This document shows positions 35,101 to 44,214 of a stretch of DNA of 64,000 nucleotides, piece by piece. The number at the start of each line of letters is the position of its first letter. The first letter of the stretch is position 1. The stretch spans positions 1,115,022 through 1,179,021 of the forward strand of contig NZ_LR701494.1 in assembly GCF_902498785.1 (NCBI RefSeq), given 5' to 3'. Position numbers and translations under genes: made by a program. Source of the stretch: Sphingomonas sp. EC-HK361. Its GTDB lineage: Bacteria > Pseudomonadota > Alphaproteobacteria > Sphingomonadales > Sphingomonadaceae. The notes under the pieces were generated by a model. The model did no database searches. It saw nothing but the letters and a program-made list of their open reading frames with translations, and had not been told where the DNA came from.

Positions 35101-35133
35101 GACCGGTCGCGACACCGTCGCGGCCGGTCTTTT
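35101..35133 (+). terminator. Rho-independent terminator of rne
   Basis: GACCGGTCGCGAC (35101-35113) pairs with GTCGCGGCCGGTC (35117-35129) with one G-U, a 3-base loop and a TTTT run. It starts 24 bases after the rne stop, a textbook intrinsic terminator. Confidence 0.9.
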
Positions 35134-35226
35134 CGCATCCGCTTCACGCAACATTCAGGCCGGCGTCGCCAGGCATGCACCGCATGACGGTTGTCGCGCG
35201 CACCCCGATTGTGCTGTGGTCGCACG

Positions 35227-36624
35227 ATGCAGGCTGAAACCTCCGGAACGACGAAGACCTTCGGTCTGCTTGCTGGCGTCCGCCGGCTGTTCGCCAGCCT
35301 CGTCATGCTCTCGTTGCTGTGGACGTCGCCGGCGCGCGCGCAGTCGATCCTGCGCGATGCCGAGACCGAGGCGCTGTTCGCGGACATGTCGCGCGATCTC
35401 ATCAGGGCAGCCGGGCTCTCGCCCAACACCGTCAAGGTCGTCCTGATCAACGACGATTCGATCAACGCCTTCGTCGCTGGCGGGCAGATCGTCTATGTCC
35501 ATTCAGGGCTGCTCCAGGCGGCATCGAGCGCCAACCAGGTCCAGGGCGTGATCGCACACGAACTCGGCCATATCGCCGACGGCCATGTCGTCACCGGCGA
35601 TCAGGGTGCGAAGCCCGCGATGGGCATCACCGTGCTCAGCCTCGTCCTCGGGCTCGCCGCGATGGCAGCGGGGGCGGGCGATGCCGGCGCGGGAATCCTC
35701 GCCGCCGGTCAGCAGGCGGCGATGGGCAAGTATCTCGCCTTCAGCCGCACCCAGGAAGCGACGGCCGACGCCAGCGCGGTCAAGTATCTGCGCACCGCGG
35801 GCGTTTCCGGCAAAGGCATGCTGAGCTTCTTCAAGGTGCTCCAGCAGGAGGAATATCGCTACGGGCTGAGCAATATCGATCCGTTCATGCAGACCCACCC
35901 GCTGTCGGGCGAGCGCATCCAGAACATGACCGCCGATCTTCAGGCACAACCCGCCTGGAACAAGGCGCCCGACGCGGGGCTCGAGGAGCGGTTCAAGCGG
36001 GTGAAGGCGAAGCTGGAGGGCTATGTCATGGAGCCGTCGCGAACCATGCGTGACTATCCGGAAAGCGACCAGAGCCTCTATGCCCATTATGCGCGCGCCT
36101 ATGCCTTCCACAAGGGTGGCTACCCGGACAAGGCGGATGCGGAAGCCGTCGCGCTGGTGAAGGCCGACCCCACCGATCCCTATTTCCAGGAAATTCGCGG
36201 CCAGATCCTGCTGGAAGCGGGCAAACCCGGGGAAGCGCTCTCCTATCTGAAAGCAGCGACCGCGGGATCGAACAACAATTCGCTCATCGCCACCACCTAT
36301 GGCCACGCGCTGATCGCGACCGAGGACAAGGCGAACTATCCCGAGGCGGTGCGTGTCCTGCGCCTCGCGGTCGCGCGCGATACCGACAATCCGTTCGGCT
36401 GGTATCAGCTCGGCATGGCCTATGAGGCGTCGGGCGACACCGCGCACGCAGCGCTCGCCTCGGCCGAACAGGCCAGCCTCACCGGCGACAGCCGCACCGC
36501 CGCCCAGAGCGCAAGGACCGCGATGGCCGGCATCAAGCCCAACACCCCCGACTGGATCCGCGCGCAGGACATCGCGATGACCGCGCAGAACGATCTGGAC
36601 GACAACAAGAAGAAGCGCCGGTGA
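35227..36624 (+). CDS. M48-family periplasmic metalloprotease with TPR region (BepA/YfgC-like)
   Basis: 465 aa. The signal peptide ends near SPARA|Q (about 39). The zinc site is HELGH (His111, Glu112, His115), with Glu177 in RTQEATAD as third ligand. The C-terminal half contains TPR-like repeats (DQSLYAHYARAYAFHKGGY, PYFQEIRGQILLEAGKPGEALSYL, PFGWYQLGMAYEASG). This is the BepA/YfgC architecture, which promotes or degrades LptD and other outer-membrane barrels. The next gene overlaps (GTGA), linking it to disulfide chemistry. Confidence 0.9.
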   Translation: MQAETSGTTKTFGLLAGVRRLFASLVMLSLLWTSPARAQSILRDAETEALFADMSRDLIRAAGLSPNTVKVVLINDDSINAFVAGGQIVYVHSGLLQAASSANQVQGVIAHELGHIADGHVVTGDQGAKPAMGITVLSLVLGLAAMAAGAGDAGAGILAAGQQAAMGKYLAFSRTQEATADASAVKYLRTAGVSGKGMLSFFKVLQQEEYRYGLSNIDPFMQTHPLSGERIQNMTADLQAQPAWNKAPDAGLEERFKRVKAKLEGYVMEPSRTMRDYPESDQSLYAHYARAYAFHKGGYPDKADAEAVALVKADPTDPYFQEIRGQILLEAGKPGEALSYLKAATAGSNNNSLIATTYGHALIATEDKANYPEAVRVLRLAVARDTDNPFGWYQLGMAYEASGDTAHAALASAEQASLTGDSRTAAQSARTAMAGIKPNTPDWIRAQDIAMTAQNDLDDNKKKRR

Positions 36625-37355
36625 ACGAACGCCAGTTGAACAACCGCGGCCTCATGCTCGGCATGGTCGCGCTGGGCCTGATCTTCGGCGCGGGCGGCAT
36701 GTATATCGCTGACCAGATGGCGCCGTCCGGGCTTGGGGGCGCGGACCGGGCGCGGGTCGAACAGGTCGTGCGTGATTACGTGCTTGCGAACCCGGAGCTG
36801 ATTCCCGAGGCGATGCAGAAACTGCAGGACAAGCAGTTTTCGAAAGTGGTGCAGGACAACCGCGCCGCGATCACCACGCCATTCGGCAATGCGTGGATCG
36901 GCAACCCCAAGGGCGACGTGACCCTGGTCGAATATTACGACTATAACTGCACCTATTGCCGCGCGATGCTGCCGACCGTGGAACGGCTCGTGCAGGACGA
37001 CCCCAATGTGCGCGTCGTCTTCAAGGAACTCCCCGTCCTCGCCGAGACGAGCCGCGCCGCCGCCCGCGTCGCGCTTACTGCCGCTGCGCAAGGCAAGTTC
37101 AAGCCCTTCCACGATGCGCTCTACGCCGCCGGCTCCGTCTCGGCGCAGACCATCGCCGCCGCCGCCGCAAAGGCCGGCATCGACCCCGCCAAGATCGACC
37201 CCCGCGCCGACAACCTCATCCGCGACAACCTCGAGATGGCCGGCCGTCTCGGCATGACGGGCACGCCGAGCTGGGTGGTGGGTGATCGCGTGCTGTCCGG
37301 CGCGCTGCCCTATGATGCGCTGAAAAAGGCGATCGCCGACGCGCGGAACCCGTGA
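36621..37355 (+). CDS. DsbA-family thiol-disulfide oxidoreductase, membrane-anchored
   Basis: 244 aa from GTG 36621, overlapping the protease stop. An N-terminal helix (about 11-31) anchors it or serves as an uncleaved signal. The thioredoxin fold carries Cys110-Thr-Tyr-Cys113 in YYDYNCTYCRAM and the cis-Pro in GMTGTPSW. A helix-rich insertion (FKPFHDALYAAGSV) is typical of the DsbA/ScsC group. It probably oxidises or isomerises periplasmic disulfides. Co-transcription with the BepA-like protease fits a joint role in outer-membrane protein quality control. Confidence 0.9.
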   Translation: MNERQLNNRGLMLGMVALGLIFGAGGMYIADQMAPSGLGGADRARVEQVVRDYVLANPELIPEAMQKLQDKQFSKVVQDNRAAITTPFGNAWIGNPKGDVTLVEYYDYNCTYCRAMLPTVERLVQDDPNVRVVFKELPVLAETSRAAARVALTAAAQGKFKPFHDALYAAGSVSAQTIAAAAAKAGIDPAKIDPRADNLIRDNLEMAGRLGMTGTPSWVVGDRVLSGALPYDALKKAIADARNP

Positions 37356-37364
37356 TTTTCCATT

Positions 37365-37450
37365 GCCCCGGACTTGTTCCGGGGTTCACTGCACCGCATA
37401 TTCGAAGCTGAATGGGCGCGGCACAGTGGATGCCGGAACAAGTCCGGCAT
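37365..37450. repeat. Palindromic intergenic element, second family
   Basis: Two inverted arms, GCCCCGGACTTGTTCCGGGG (37365-37384) and the related GCCGGAACAAGTCCGGC (37433-37449), enclose a further CACTG/CAGTG pair. The left arm itself folds (CCCCGGA...TTCCGGGG). The element ends 9 bases after the DsbA-like stop and lies just before an ABC ATPase gene. Confidence 0.7.
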
Positions 37451-37473
37451 GACGAAGGGGCGTCCAAGACTCC

Positions 37474-38403
37474 ATGACCGATCCGATCCTCAGCGTCGCC
37501 GGCGTCGCGAAGACCTATGCCGGCGGCACCACCGCACTTCACGCCGTCGATCTCACCATCAACAAGGGCGAGATTTTCGCGCTGCTCGGCCCGAACGGCG
37601 CGGGCAAGACGACGCTCATCAGCATCATCTGCGGGATCGTCACGCCGTCATCGGGAACGATCTCCGTCGCCGGGCATGATGCGATCCACGACTACAAGTT
37701 CGCGCGCCGCCGCGTCGGCCTCGTGCCGCAGGAATTGTCGGTCGACATGTTCGAAACGGTGCTCGCGACGGTTACCTACAGCCGCCGTCTCTTCGGCCTG
37801 CCGGCCAACCCCGCGCATATCGAGCAGGTGCTCCGCGATCTGTCGCTCTGGGACAAGCGCACGGCGAAGATCATGACACTGTCGGGCGGCATGAAGCGCC
37901 GCGTCCTCATCGCCAAGGCGCTCGCCCACGAACCCGAAATCCTGTTCCTCGACGAACCCACCGCCGGGGTCGATGTGTCCCTGCGCCGCGACATGTGGAA
38001 GCTCGTCCACCGCCTGCGCGAACACGGCACCACGATCATCCTGACGACGCACTATATCGAGGAGGCCGAGGAAATAGCCGACCGTGTCGGCGTCATCGAC
38101 AAGGGCAAGCTGCTGCTGGTGGAGGACAAGGCCGTCCTCATGCGGAAGCTCGGCAAGCGCGAGCTCGACCTGACGCTCGCCGAGCCGATGGCCACGCTTC
38201 CCGGGGAGCTAGACGATTGGGACCTGAGCCTTGTCAACGACGGCAAGACGCTGCGCTACGTCTTCGACGCGACCGAGGAGCACACCGGCATCCCCTCGCT
38301 CCTGCGCAAGCTCGCGGAACTGCATATCGGCTTCAAGGACCTCGAAACCTCGAAGTCGAGCCTCGAGGATATTTTCGTAGATCTGGTGGGGGAGCGGGCA
38401 TGA
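37474..38403 (+). CDS. ABC-2 type exporter, ATP-binding subunit
   Basis: 309 aa. The Walker A is GPNGAGKT (39-46), the Q-loop VPQEL, the signature [15 protein letters not shown] and the Walker [13 protein letters not shown], with the H-loop in [14 protein letters not shown]. The C-terminal extension of about 90 residues ([20 protein letters not shown]) is typical of ABC-2 exporters of the CcmA/DrrA type. With the permease at 38498 it forms a one-ATPase, one-permease exporter of unknown substrate, possibly drug or envelope glycolipid. A 94-bp gap with two hairpins separates it from its permease. Confidence 0.92.
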   Translation: MTDPILSVAGVAKTYAGGTTALHAVDLTINKGEIFALLGPNGAGKTTLISIICGIVTPSSGTISVAGHDAIHDYKFARRRVGLVPQELSVDMFETVLATVTYSRRLFGLPANPAHIEQVLRDLSLWDKRTAKIMTLSGGMKRRVLIAKALAHEPEILFLDEPTAGVDVSLRRDMWKLVHRLREHGTTIILTTHYIEEAEEIADRVGVIDKGKLLLVEDKAVLMRKLGKRELDLTLAEPMATLPGELDDWDLSLVNDGKTLRYVFDATEEHTGIPSLLRKLAELHIGFKDLETSKSSLEDIFVDLVGERA

Positions 38404-38423
38404 GGGCTTCTCTCGCCATAATG

Positions 38424-38473
38424 TATCCCCGCAAAGGCGGGGATACAGTCTGGGCTCCCGCCTTCGCGGGAGC
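38424..38473. repeat. Two-hairpin REP-like element inside the ABC operon
   Basis: Two perfect hairpins lie side by side: TATCCCCGC-AAAG-GCGGGGATA (38424-38445) and GCTCCCGC-CTTC-GCGGGAGC (38454-38473). The second carries the CTTC tetraloop style common in sphingomonad intergenic repeats. They lie 20 bases after the ATPase stop and 24 bases before the permease start, where they could affect mRNA decay or the ratio of the two subunits. Confidence 0.75.
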
Positions 38474-38497
38474 ACATCTTTACGCAGGGTATGGCCA

Positions 38498-39259
38498 GTG
38501 AACCCGCACAGCGTCTGGGCGATCTACCGCTTCGAAATGGCGCGCGCGTTGCGCACGTTGTGGCAGAGTCTCGTCACCCCGGTCCTCACCACCTCGCTCT
38601 ATTTCATCGTCTTCGGCGGCGCGATCGGCAGCCGGATGCAGGAGGTCGGCGGGGTCGGCTACGGCAGCTTCATCGTGCCGGGCCTCATCATGCTCTCGCT
38701 CCTGACCCAGAGCATCTCGAACGCGTCGATCGGCATCTACTTCCCGAAATTCACCGGCACGGTTTATGAGCTGCTCTCCGCGCCTGTGTCGGCGTTCGAG
38801 ATGGTGCTCGGCTTCGTCGGCGCCGCCGCCACGAAATCAGTCGTCCTCGGCCTCATCATCCTGGCGACAGCGGCGTTCTTCGTGCCGCTGAACATCGCGC
38901 ACCCCGCCGCAATGATCGCCTTCCTGCTGCTGACCGCGATCGCGTTCAGCCTGTTCGGCTTCATCATCGGCATCTGGGCCAACGGCTTCGAGCAGCTGAA
39001 CTTCATCCCCGCGCTGCTCATCACCCCGCTGACCTTCCTGGGCGGCGCCTTCTACTCGATCGACATGCTGCCCCAGCCGTGGCGGACGGTCAGCCTGTTC
39101 AACCCGGTCGTCTACCTGGTCAGCGGCTTTCGCTGGAGCTTCTTCGGCAAGGGCGATGTGGATGTCGGCATATCGCTCGCCGTCACCGCGGCGTTCCTGG
39201 CGCTGTGCATGGGGCTGATCGTGTGGATCTTCCGCACCGGCTGGCGGATGAAGAGCTAG
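38498..39259 (+). CDS. ABC-2 type exporter, permease subunit
   Basis: 253 aa from GTG 38498. Six hydrophobic helices are visible, among them [71 protein letters not shown] and [33 protein letters not shown] and [12 protein letters not shown] are the conserved ABC-2 signature. It works with the ATPase upstream. The substrate is unknown. Its TAG stop shares CTAG with the convergent CPBP gene. Confidence 0.92.
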   Translation: MNPHSVWAIYRFEMARALRTLWQSLVTPVLTTSLYFIVFGGAIGSRMQEVGGVGYGSFIVPGLIMLSLLTQSISNASIGIYFPKFTGTVYELLSAPVSAFEMVLGFVGAAATKSVVLGLIILATAAFFVPLNIAHPAAMIAFLLLTAIAFSLFGFIIGIWANGFEQLNFIPALLITPLTFLGGAFYSIDMLPQPWRTVSLFNPVVYLVSGFRWSFFGKGDVDVGISLAVTAAFLALCMGLIVWIFRTGWRMKS

Positions 39260-39975
39260 GTCCTTATGAGGCGGCCCAGCGCGGGGCGGACGATCAGCGC
39301 GTTGAGATCGATGATCGCGTGAAAGGCGATCACGACCAACAGGCTGCGGGAAAACAGATAGAAGCCGGTCATCACCAGCCCGAGCACGAAGGTGGCGGCG
39401 ACGCCCTTCCAGCCCTGATACAGATGCGCCGCCGCAAACAGGATCGCCGCGAAGGCGAACCCGGCGACCGCGCTGCCGGTCAACACCATCACCAGCAACG
39501 GGATCAACAGACGGAAGAACATCTCCTCGCTCAGCCCGGCATTCACGCTGAGCAGCGCGGCAAACGCCATCTCGCGCCCGTTGCGGGGCAGGAGCGCGTC
39601 GAAGTCCCCGACCTTGACCGCGGTCTTGCGACGACGCTCGATGAACCCCACCACGACCGACCCGACGATCCCGCCGATCACTGCGGCGCCTGCAATGGGC
39701 AGCAGCGAAAAATCATCGAGCTGCGGCAACCCAGCCGCGACGCCCGCGAACTCGTCCGGGAAGCGAAGCGGCGCATCCGCGCGCCCGAGCAATACCAGCT
39801 CCACGACGCTCAGCGCGCCGAAGAGCAGGAACGCCTTCACCGTCCAGACCCAGTAACGCCTCTGCCGCTCGCGCGTATCGGTCAGCGCCTTCATCCGCGC
39901 ATATTCGGATCGATCACCGCGCAGGAACCAGCCGAAGCTGGCCAGCGCCACCAGCAGCAGGACGACCGCCAGCAT
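39256..39975 (-). CDS. CPBP-family intramembrane metalloprotease
   Basis: 239 aa from ATG 39975, which overlaps the glpX stop (TGATG); GTG 40005 would lengthen it by 10 residues. Membrane helices flank the CPBP motifs: motif 1 [11 protein letters not shown] (Glu-Glu...Arg), motif 2 AAHLYQGW and motif 3 FHAIIDLNA. These Glu and His residues form the putative metal site of the Abi/Rce1-like glutamic protease group. Substrates in bacteria are mostly unknown; some members give immunity to bacteriocins. Co-transcription with glpX may be incidental. Confidence 0.87.
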   Translation of the reverse strand: MLAVVLLLVALASFGWFLRGDRSEYARMKALTDTRERQRRYWVWTVKAFLLFGALSVVELVLLGRADAPLRFPDEFAGVAAGLPQLDDFSLLPIAGAAVIGGIVGSVVVGFIERRRKTAVKVGDFDALLPRNGREMAFAALLSVNAGLSEEMFFRLLIPLLVMVLTGSAVAGFAFAAILFAAAHLYQGWKGVAATFVLGLVMTGFYLFSRSLLVVIAFHAIIDLNALIVRPALGRLIRT

Positions 39976-40943
39976 CAGCCCAGCCGGTGCTCGCCCTTCA
40001 CCCACCGCACCGTGCCCGACGAGGCGCGCATGACGACGCTCTCGGTCGTCATCTTGCCGGCCTTGCGCTTCACGCCCTCCAGCAGCGATCCGTCGGTCAC
40101 CCCGGTAGCCGCGAAAATGCAGTCGCCCTTGGCGAGCTCGGTCAGATCATACTGGCGATCGAGGTCTTCGATCCCCCATTTGCGTGCCCGCCCGCGTTCG
40201 TCCTCATTGCGGAACAACAGCCGCCCCTTGAACTGTCCGCCGACGCAGCGCAGCGCCGCGCACGCCAGCACGCCCTCCGGCGCGCCGCCGGAGCCCATAT
40301 AGACGTCGATCGTCGTATCCGGATCGGAGGTCGCGATGACGCCCGCCACGTCGCCGTCGCCGATCAGCATCACCCCGCAGCCGATCGTGCGCAGCTCGGC
40401 GATCAGCGCTTCGTGGCGCGGGCGATCGAGCACGCAGGCGATGATCTCCGCGGGCTTCACGCCCTTGGCCGCCGCGATCGCGGTGACGTTCTCGGTCGGG
40501 GTCCGGTCGAGGTCGATGATGTTCGCCGGAAAGCCCGGCCCGACCGCGATCTTGTCCATATACACGTCGGGCGCGTTGAGCAGGTTGCCCTCTTCCGCGA
40601 TCGCCAGCACCGCGAGGCTGTTCGGTCCCGCCTTGGCGCAGATCGTCGTGCCTTCCAGCGGATCGAGCGCGATGTCGATCTTGGGCCCCTTGCCGATCGC
40701 GGAGCCGACCTTTTCGCCGATGAACAGCATCGGCGCCTCGTCGCGCTCGCCTTCACCGATCACGACGGTGCCGTCCATGTAGAGTTCGTTCAGCGCCTCG
40801 CGCATGGCTTCGACCGCGGCGGCATCGGCCGCCTTCTCGTCGCCGCGCCCGGTGAGCGCAGACGCAGCGATCGCCGCCGCCTCGGTCACGCGCACCATCT
40901 CGAGCACGAGCACGCGGTCGAGAACCTTGCTTGCCGTCGTCAT
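39975..40943 (-). CDS. glpX: Class II fructose-1,6-bisphosphatase (GlpX)
   Basis: 322 aa from ATG 40943. Typical GlpX text: EAAAIAASALTGRGDEKAAD, MREALNELYMDGTVVIGEGERDEAPML, ALDPLEGTTICAKAGPNSLAVLA (metal/phosphate site), YMDKIAVGP, VYMGSGGAPEGVLACAALRC. It converts fructose-1,6-bisphosphate to fructose-6-phosphate in gluconeogenesis. It lies 30 bases downstream of dapD and overlaps the CPBP gene by one base, giving a nucleotidase-dapD-glpX-CPBP series on the minus strand. Confidence 0.95.
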   Translation of the reverse strand: MTTASKVLDRVLVLEMVRVTEAAAIAASALTGRGDEKAADAAAVEAMREALNELYMDGTVVIGEGERDEAPMLFIGEKVGSAIGKGPKIDIALDPLEGTTICAKAGPNSLAVLAIAEEGNLLNAPDVYMDKIAVGPGFPANIIDLDRTPTENVTAIAAAKGVKPAEIIACVLDRPRHEALIAELRTIGCGVMLIGDGDVAGVIATSDPDTTIDVYMGSGGAPEGVLACAALRCVGGQFKGRLLFRNEDERGRARKWGIEDLDRQYDLTELAKGDCIFAATGVTDGSLLEGVKRKAGKMTTESVVMRASSGTVRWVKGEHRLG

Positions 40944-40973
40944 TCTTATCCCCTCAGCTGTCATTGGCGCGGA

Positions 40974-41795
40974 TCAGTCGCGCAGCAGTTCGTTGATGCT
41001 GGTCTTGGCGCGGGTCTGCGCATCGACCCGCTTGACGATGACCGCGCAGTAGAGCGCGAGGTTGCCGCCGCCGGTCGATCCCGGCACGACCACCGAATAG
41101 GGCGGCACCTCGCCGCGGAACACTTCGCCGGTCGCGCGGTCGATGATCTTGGTCGACGCGCCGAGATAGACGCCCATCGACAGCACCGCGCCCTCGCCGA
41201 CTCGCACGCCCTCGGCCACTTCCGCGCGCGCGCCGATGAACGCGCCGTCACCGATGATGACGGGGTCGGCCTGGAGCGGTTCGAGCACGCCGCCGATCCC
41301 CGCGCCGCCCGACAGATGGACATTTTTCCCGATCTGCGCGCAACTGCCAACGGTCGCCCAGGTATCGACCATCGTGCCTTCGCCGACATAGGCGCCGATG
41401 TTCACGAAGCTCGGCATCAGCACCGCGCCCTTCCCGACAAACGCGCCGCGGCGCACGATGCTGCCCGGCACCGCGCGGAAGCCGGCGGTGCGGAACTCGC
41501 CTTCCGACCAGCCGCTGAACTTCGACGGCACCTTGTCGAACCAGTGGCCCGCGCCGGGGCCGTTATCGATGAGCGAATTGTCGTTGAGGCGAAAGCTCAG
41601 CAGCACCGCCTTCTTCAGCCACTGGTTGACCTGCCAGCCGCCTGCCCCATCCGGCTCCGCAACCCGCGCCGTCCCTGCATCGAGCATCGACAGCGCGCGC
41701 TCGACCGCGACGCGCGTCTCGCCCATCGTCTGGAAACCGATCGCCGCGCGGTCCTCCCACGCGGCGTCGATCGTGGCGGCCAAATCCTCGCTCAT
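40974..41795 (-). CDS. dapD: 2,3,4,5-tetrahydropyridine-2,6-dicarboxylate N-succinyltransferase DapD
   Basis: 273 aa. Left-handed beta-helix of hexapeptide repeats ([56 protein letters not shown] is the active-site stretch, with later [19 protein letters not shown]). It catalyses succinylation in the lysine/diaminopimelate pathway, supplying peptidoglycan. ATG 41795 overlaps the upstream gene stop by 4 bases (ATGA), so translation is coupled to the nucleotidase gene. Confidence 0.96.
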   Translation of the reverse strand: MSEDLAATIDAAWEDRAAIGFQTMGETRVAVERALSMLDAGTARVAEPDGAGGWQVNQWLKKAVLLSFRLNDNSLIDNGPGAGHWFDKVPSKFSGWSEGEFRTAGFRAVPGSIVRRGAFVGKGAVLMPSFVNIGAYVGEGTMVDTWATVGSCAQIGKNVHLSGGAGIGGVLEPLQADPVIIGDGAFIGARAEVAEGVRVGEGAVLSMGVYLGASTKIIDRATGEVFRGEVPPYSVVVPGSTGGGNLALYCAVIVKRVDAQTRAKTSINELLRD

Positions 41796-42457
41796 GCGTC
41801 CTCCAGCACCGAATGCAGCCAGTCGGTCAGATCATGGGTGGTAAAATCGATGAAGCTGCGGTCGCCGTCCGCCGCCTGTTCGGAGCCGTTGTCGACCCAC
41901 AAGGTCGTCATGCCGATCGCCTTTGCGGGCTTCAGGTTGCGCGCCATATCCTCGACGAAGAGCGATTGGCGCGGGTTCAGATCGAACGCCGCGCAAAGCC
42001 CGGCATAGGCAGACGGTTCGGGCTTGGGGCGCAGATCCATCGCGTGGATATCGTGAATGCCCTCGAACGTCTCGCGCAGGCCCAGCCGTTCGAGAACCCG
42101 GAGCGCATAGGGGCCGTCGCCATTGGTGAAGACGATCTTGCGTCCCGGCAACCGCGCGATGGCGGCGGCGAGCGGCGCGTTTTCCTCCAGCACGTCCATC
42201 TCGATATCGTGGACATCGGCCAAAAAATGGTGCGGATCGACATCATGGCGCGCCATCAGTCCGGCGAGCGTCGTCCCGTGTGCGAGGAAATAATCCTTCT
42301 GCACCCGGTAGGCCGCGTCATGCTCCAGCCCCAGCAGATCGGCGACATAGGCGGTCATCTTCGCGTCGATTCGGTCGAACAGCCGCGCGCTCGCCGGATA
42401 CAGCGTGTTGTCGAGATCGAAGATCCAGTTCCGGACATGATCGAGCCGCGCCTGCAT
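41792..42457 (-). CDS. HAD-type pyrimidine 5'-nucleotidase
   Basis: 221 aa from ATG 42457. HAD motif I is [10 protein letters not shown] (Asp14, Asp16), motif II KIVFTNG, Lys in [11 protein letters not shown], motif [20 protein letters not shown]. The cap domain (about 20-100) and the DNTLYP opening match the SDT1/pyrimidine 5'-nucleotidase group that dephosphorylates UMP/CMP or related phosphates. This gene precedes and overlaps dapD. The 79-bp gap to the divergent oxidoreductase contains the likely promoters of both. Confidence 0.88.
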   Translation of the reverse strand: MQARLDHVRNWIFDLDNTLYPASARLFDRIDAKMTAYVADLLGLEHDAAYRVQKDYFLAHGTTLAGLMARHDVDPHHFLADVHDIEMDVLEENAPLAAAIARLPGRKIVFTNGDGPYALRVLERLGLRETFEGIHDIHAMDLRPKPEPSAYAGLCAAFDLNPRQSLFVEDMARNLKPAKAIGMTTLWVDNGSEQAADGDRSFIDFTTHDLTDWLHSVLEDA

Positions 42458-42536
42458 GGCGCCGGCCCTAAAGCTGCGGGTCACGCGGGGCAAGCAAACC
42501 CCTTCCGATTGTCGCAATCGCTCCCATATCGGTTGC

Positions 42537-43532
42537 ATGACGAAACTTTCCCTGCTCGATCTCGTCCCCGTCGTCGAAGGCGGCACTGTGCGCCAAGCCC
42601 TGCTCAACGCCGCCGACCTTGCCGCTCATGCCGAAAGCGTCGGCTTCCACCGATACTGGGTGGCGGAGCATCACGGGATGGACGGGATAGCAGGCGGCGC
42701 GACGTCGGTCGTGCTCGCGCATGTCGCAGCCGCGACGCGCAGCATCCGGGTCGGCTCGGGCGGGATCATGCTGCCCAACCATTCACCGCTTCAGATCGCC
42801 GAACAGTTCGGGACGCTCGATGCGCTGTATCCGGGCCGGATCGATCTGGGGCTCGGCCGCGCGCCCGGATCGGACCAGCGCGTCGCGCGCGCGCTCAGGC
42901 GGACCCTGGAAACCGACCCCAACGCCTTCCCCCGCGATGTGCTGGAGCTGCAAAGCTATTTCGCCGACGACGGCCAGACCGGCATCCGTGCGACTCCCGG
43001 CGCCGGCGCGAAGCCGGAACTGTGGATCCTCGGATCGAGCCTGTTCGGCGCGCAGCTCGCCGCGGCGCTCGGCCTGCCCTATGCCTTCGCCTCGCATTTC
43101 GCGCCCGACCTGCTCGATCAGGCGCTCGCGATTTATCGGCGTGATTTCAAGCCGTCGGCGGTCCTTGATCGGCCCTATGCGATGGCGGGGTTCAACGTCT
43201 TCGCCGCCGACACGGCCGAGGAAGCCGAGCTGATCGCGTCGTCGCAGCAGCAGTCGTTTGTCGCATTGCGCACCGGCAATCCGCGCCAGCTCCCCCCGCC
43301 CGTCGCCGGCTACCGCGAGAGCCTTGGCACACAGGCGTCAGCGATCCTCGATCATGTGCTGCAATGCTCGGCGGTCGGCACGCGCGATACGGTCGCGCGG
43401 CAGATGGCGGCATTCGTCGACCGCACCGGGGTCGACGAGGTCATGGTCGCGAGCGCGATCTACGACCCGCAGGCGCGTAAGAGGAGCCTGACGCTCACCG
43501 CCGAAGCGATGGGCGCCCTGCAACCCGCCTGA
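42537..43532 (+). CDS. LLM-class flavin-dependent oxidoreductase (luciferase-like)
   Basis: 331 aa. Bacterial luciferase-like TIM barrel: [97 protein letters not shown]. Of the two LLM subtypes it matches the MsnO8/YhbW-like group of FMN-dependent monooxygenases. The natural substrate is unknown. It is divergent from the nucleotidase-dapD operon. Confidence 0.9.
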   Translation: MTKLSLLDLVPVVEGGTVRQALLNAADLAAHAESVGFHRYWVAEHHGMDGIAGGATSVVLAHVAAATRSIRVGSGGIMLPNHSPLQIAEQFGTLDALYPGRIDLGLGRAPGSDQRVARALRRTLETDPNAFPRDVLELQSYFADDGQTGIRATPGAGAKPELWILGSSLFGAQLAAALGLPYAFASHFAPDLLDQALAIYRRDFKPSAVLDRPYAMAGFNVFAADTAEEAELIASSQQQSFVALRTGNPRQLPPPVAGYRESLGTQASAILDHVLQCSAVGTRDTVARQMAAFVDRTGVDEVMVASAIYDPQARKRSLTLTAEAMGALQPA

Positions 43533-43616
43533 TCGTATCGCGCGGTGCATCCGTTCGCATCGGCGCCCGTATCTCCGAACGCATCGCAACGACGATGCTT
43601 CAGGAGATCACGTGCC

Positions 43617-44162
43617 ATGAACCGCTTGTCTCTCACCCTCGCCGGCGCGACCCTCGCGCTCGGCACGATCGCGTCTGCCCAGACCAACCCGATGGTCGGC
43701 GGCGCTGCCATGTATCCGACGAAGAACATCGTCGAGAATGCCGTCAATTCGAAGGACCACACGACGCTGGTCGCCGCCGTCAAGGCAGCCGGGCTCGTCG
43801 ATACGCTGTCGGGTCCGGGTCCGTTCACGGTCTTCGCGCCGACCAATGCGGCCTTCGCAAAGCTGCCCGCGGGCACCGTCGATACGCTGGTGAAGCCCGA
43901 AAACAAGGCGAAGCTGACCGCGATCCTCACCTATCACGTCGTGCCGGGCAAGATCACCGCGGCGCAGATCGCCGCCAATGCCAAGGCGCATGGCGGCACC
44001 GCGACCTACAAGACCGTGCAGGGCGAATCGCTGAAGTTCATGAAGTCCGGCAACGGCTGGGCGATCATGGACGCCAAGGGCCACAAGGGCCGGATCACGA
44101 TCGCCAATGTCTATCAGTCGAACGGCATGATCCACGTCATCGACACGGTGATGATGCCGTAA
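43617..44162 (+). CDS. Secreted fasciclin (FAS1)-domain protein
   Basis: 181 aa. The signal peptide ends near SA|Q (about 21). A single FAS1 domain has motif H1 [19 protein letters not shown] and H2 [12 protein letters not shown], ending [14 protein letters not shown]1 proteins mediate adhesion or surface interactions; bacterial members of this size (MPB70-like) are often secreted and induced by envelope stress. The role here is unknown. A GC-rich hairpin follows the stop. Confidence 0.92.
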   Translation: MNRLSLTLAGATLALGTIASAQTNPMVGGAAMYPTKNIVENAVNSKDHTTLVAAVKAAGLVDTLSGPGPFTVFAPTNAAFAKLPAGTVDTLVKPENKAKLTAILTYHVVPGKITAAQIAANAKAHGGTATYKTVQGESLKFMKSGNGWAIMDAKGHKGRITIANVYQSNGMIHVIDTVMMP

Positions 44163-44170
44163 CCGTTTGT

Positions 44171-44201
44171 CGGGCGGCGTTTCCCCTGTTGACGCCGCCC
44201 G
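44171..44201. terminator. Hairpin between convergent fasciclin and kinase genes
   Basis: CGGGCGGCGT (44171-44180) pairs perfectly with ACGCCGCCCG (44192-44201) across an 11-base loop. It lies 8 bases after the fasciclin stop and 13 bases beyond the convergent kinase stop. No T-run follows on either strand, so it may be a barrier or an mRNA 3'-end stabiliser rather than a classical terminator. Confidence 0.5.
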
Positions 44202-44214
44202 GCAGCCTCGGCGG

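Noticed and set aside
35101-35133. Possible small RNA at the rne 3' end
   Set aside because: The sequence is a compact stem-loop with a T-run and is fully explained as a terminator.
38404-38497. Possible CRISPR-like repeats
   Set aside because: Only two non-identical hairpins without regularly spaced direct repeats.
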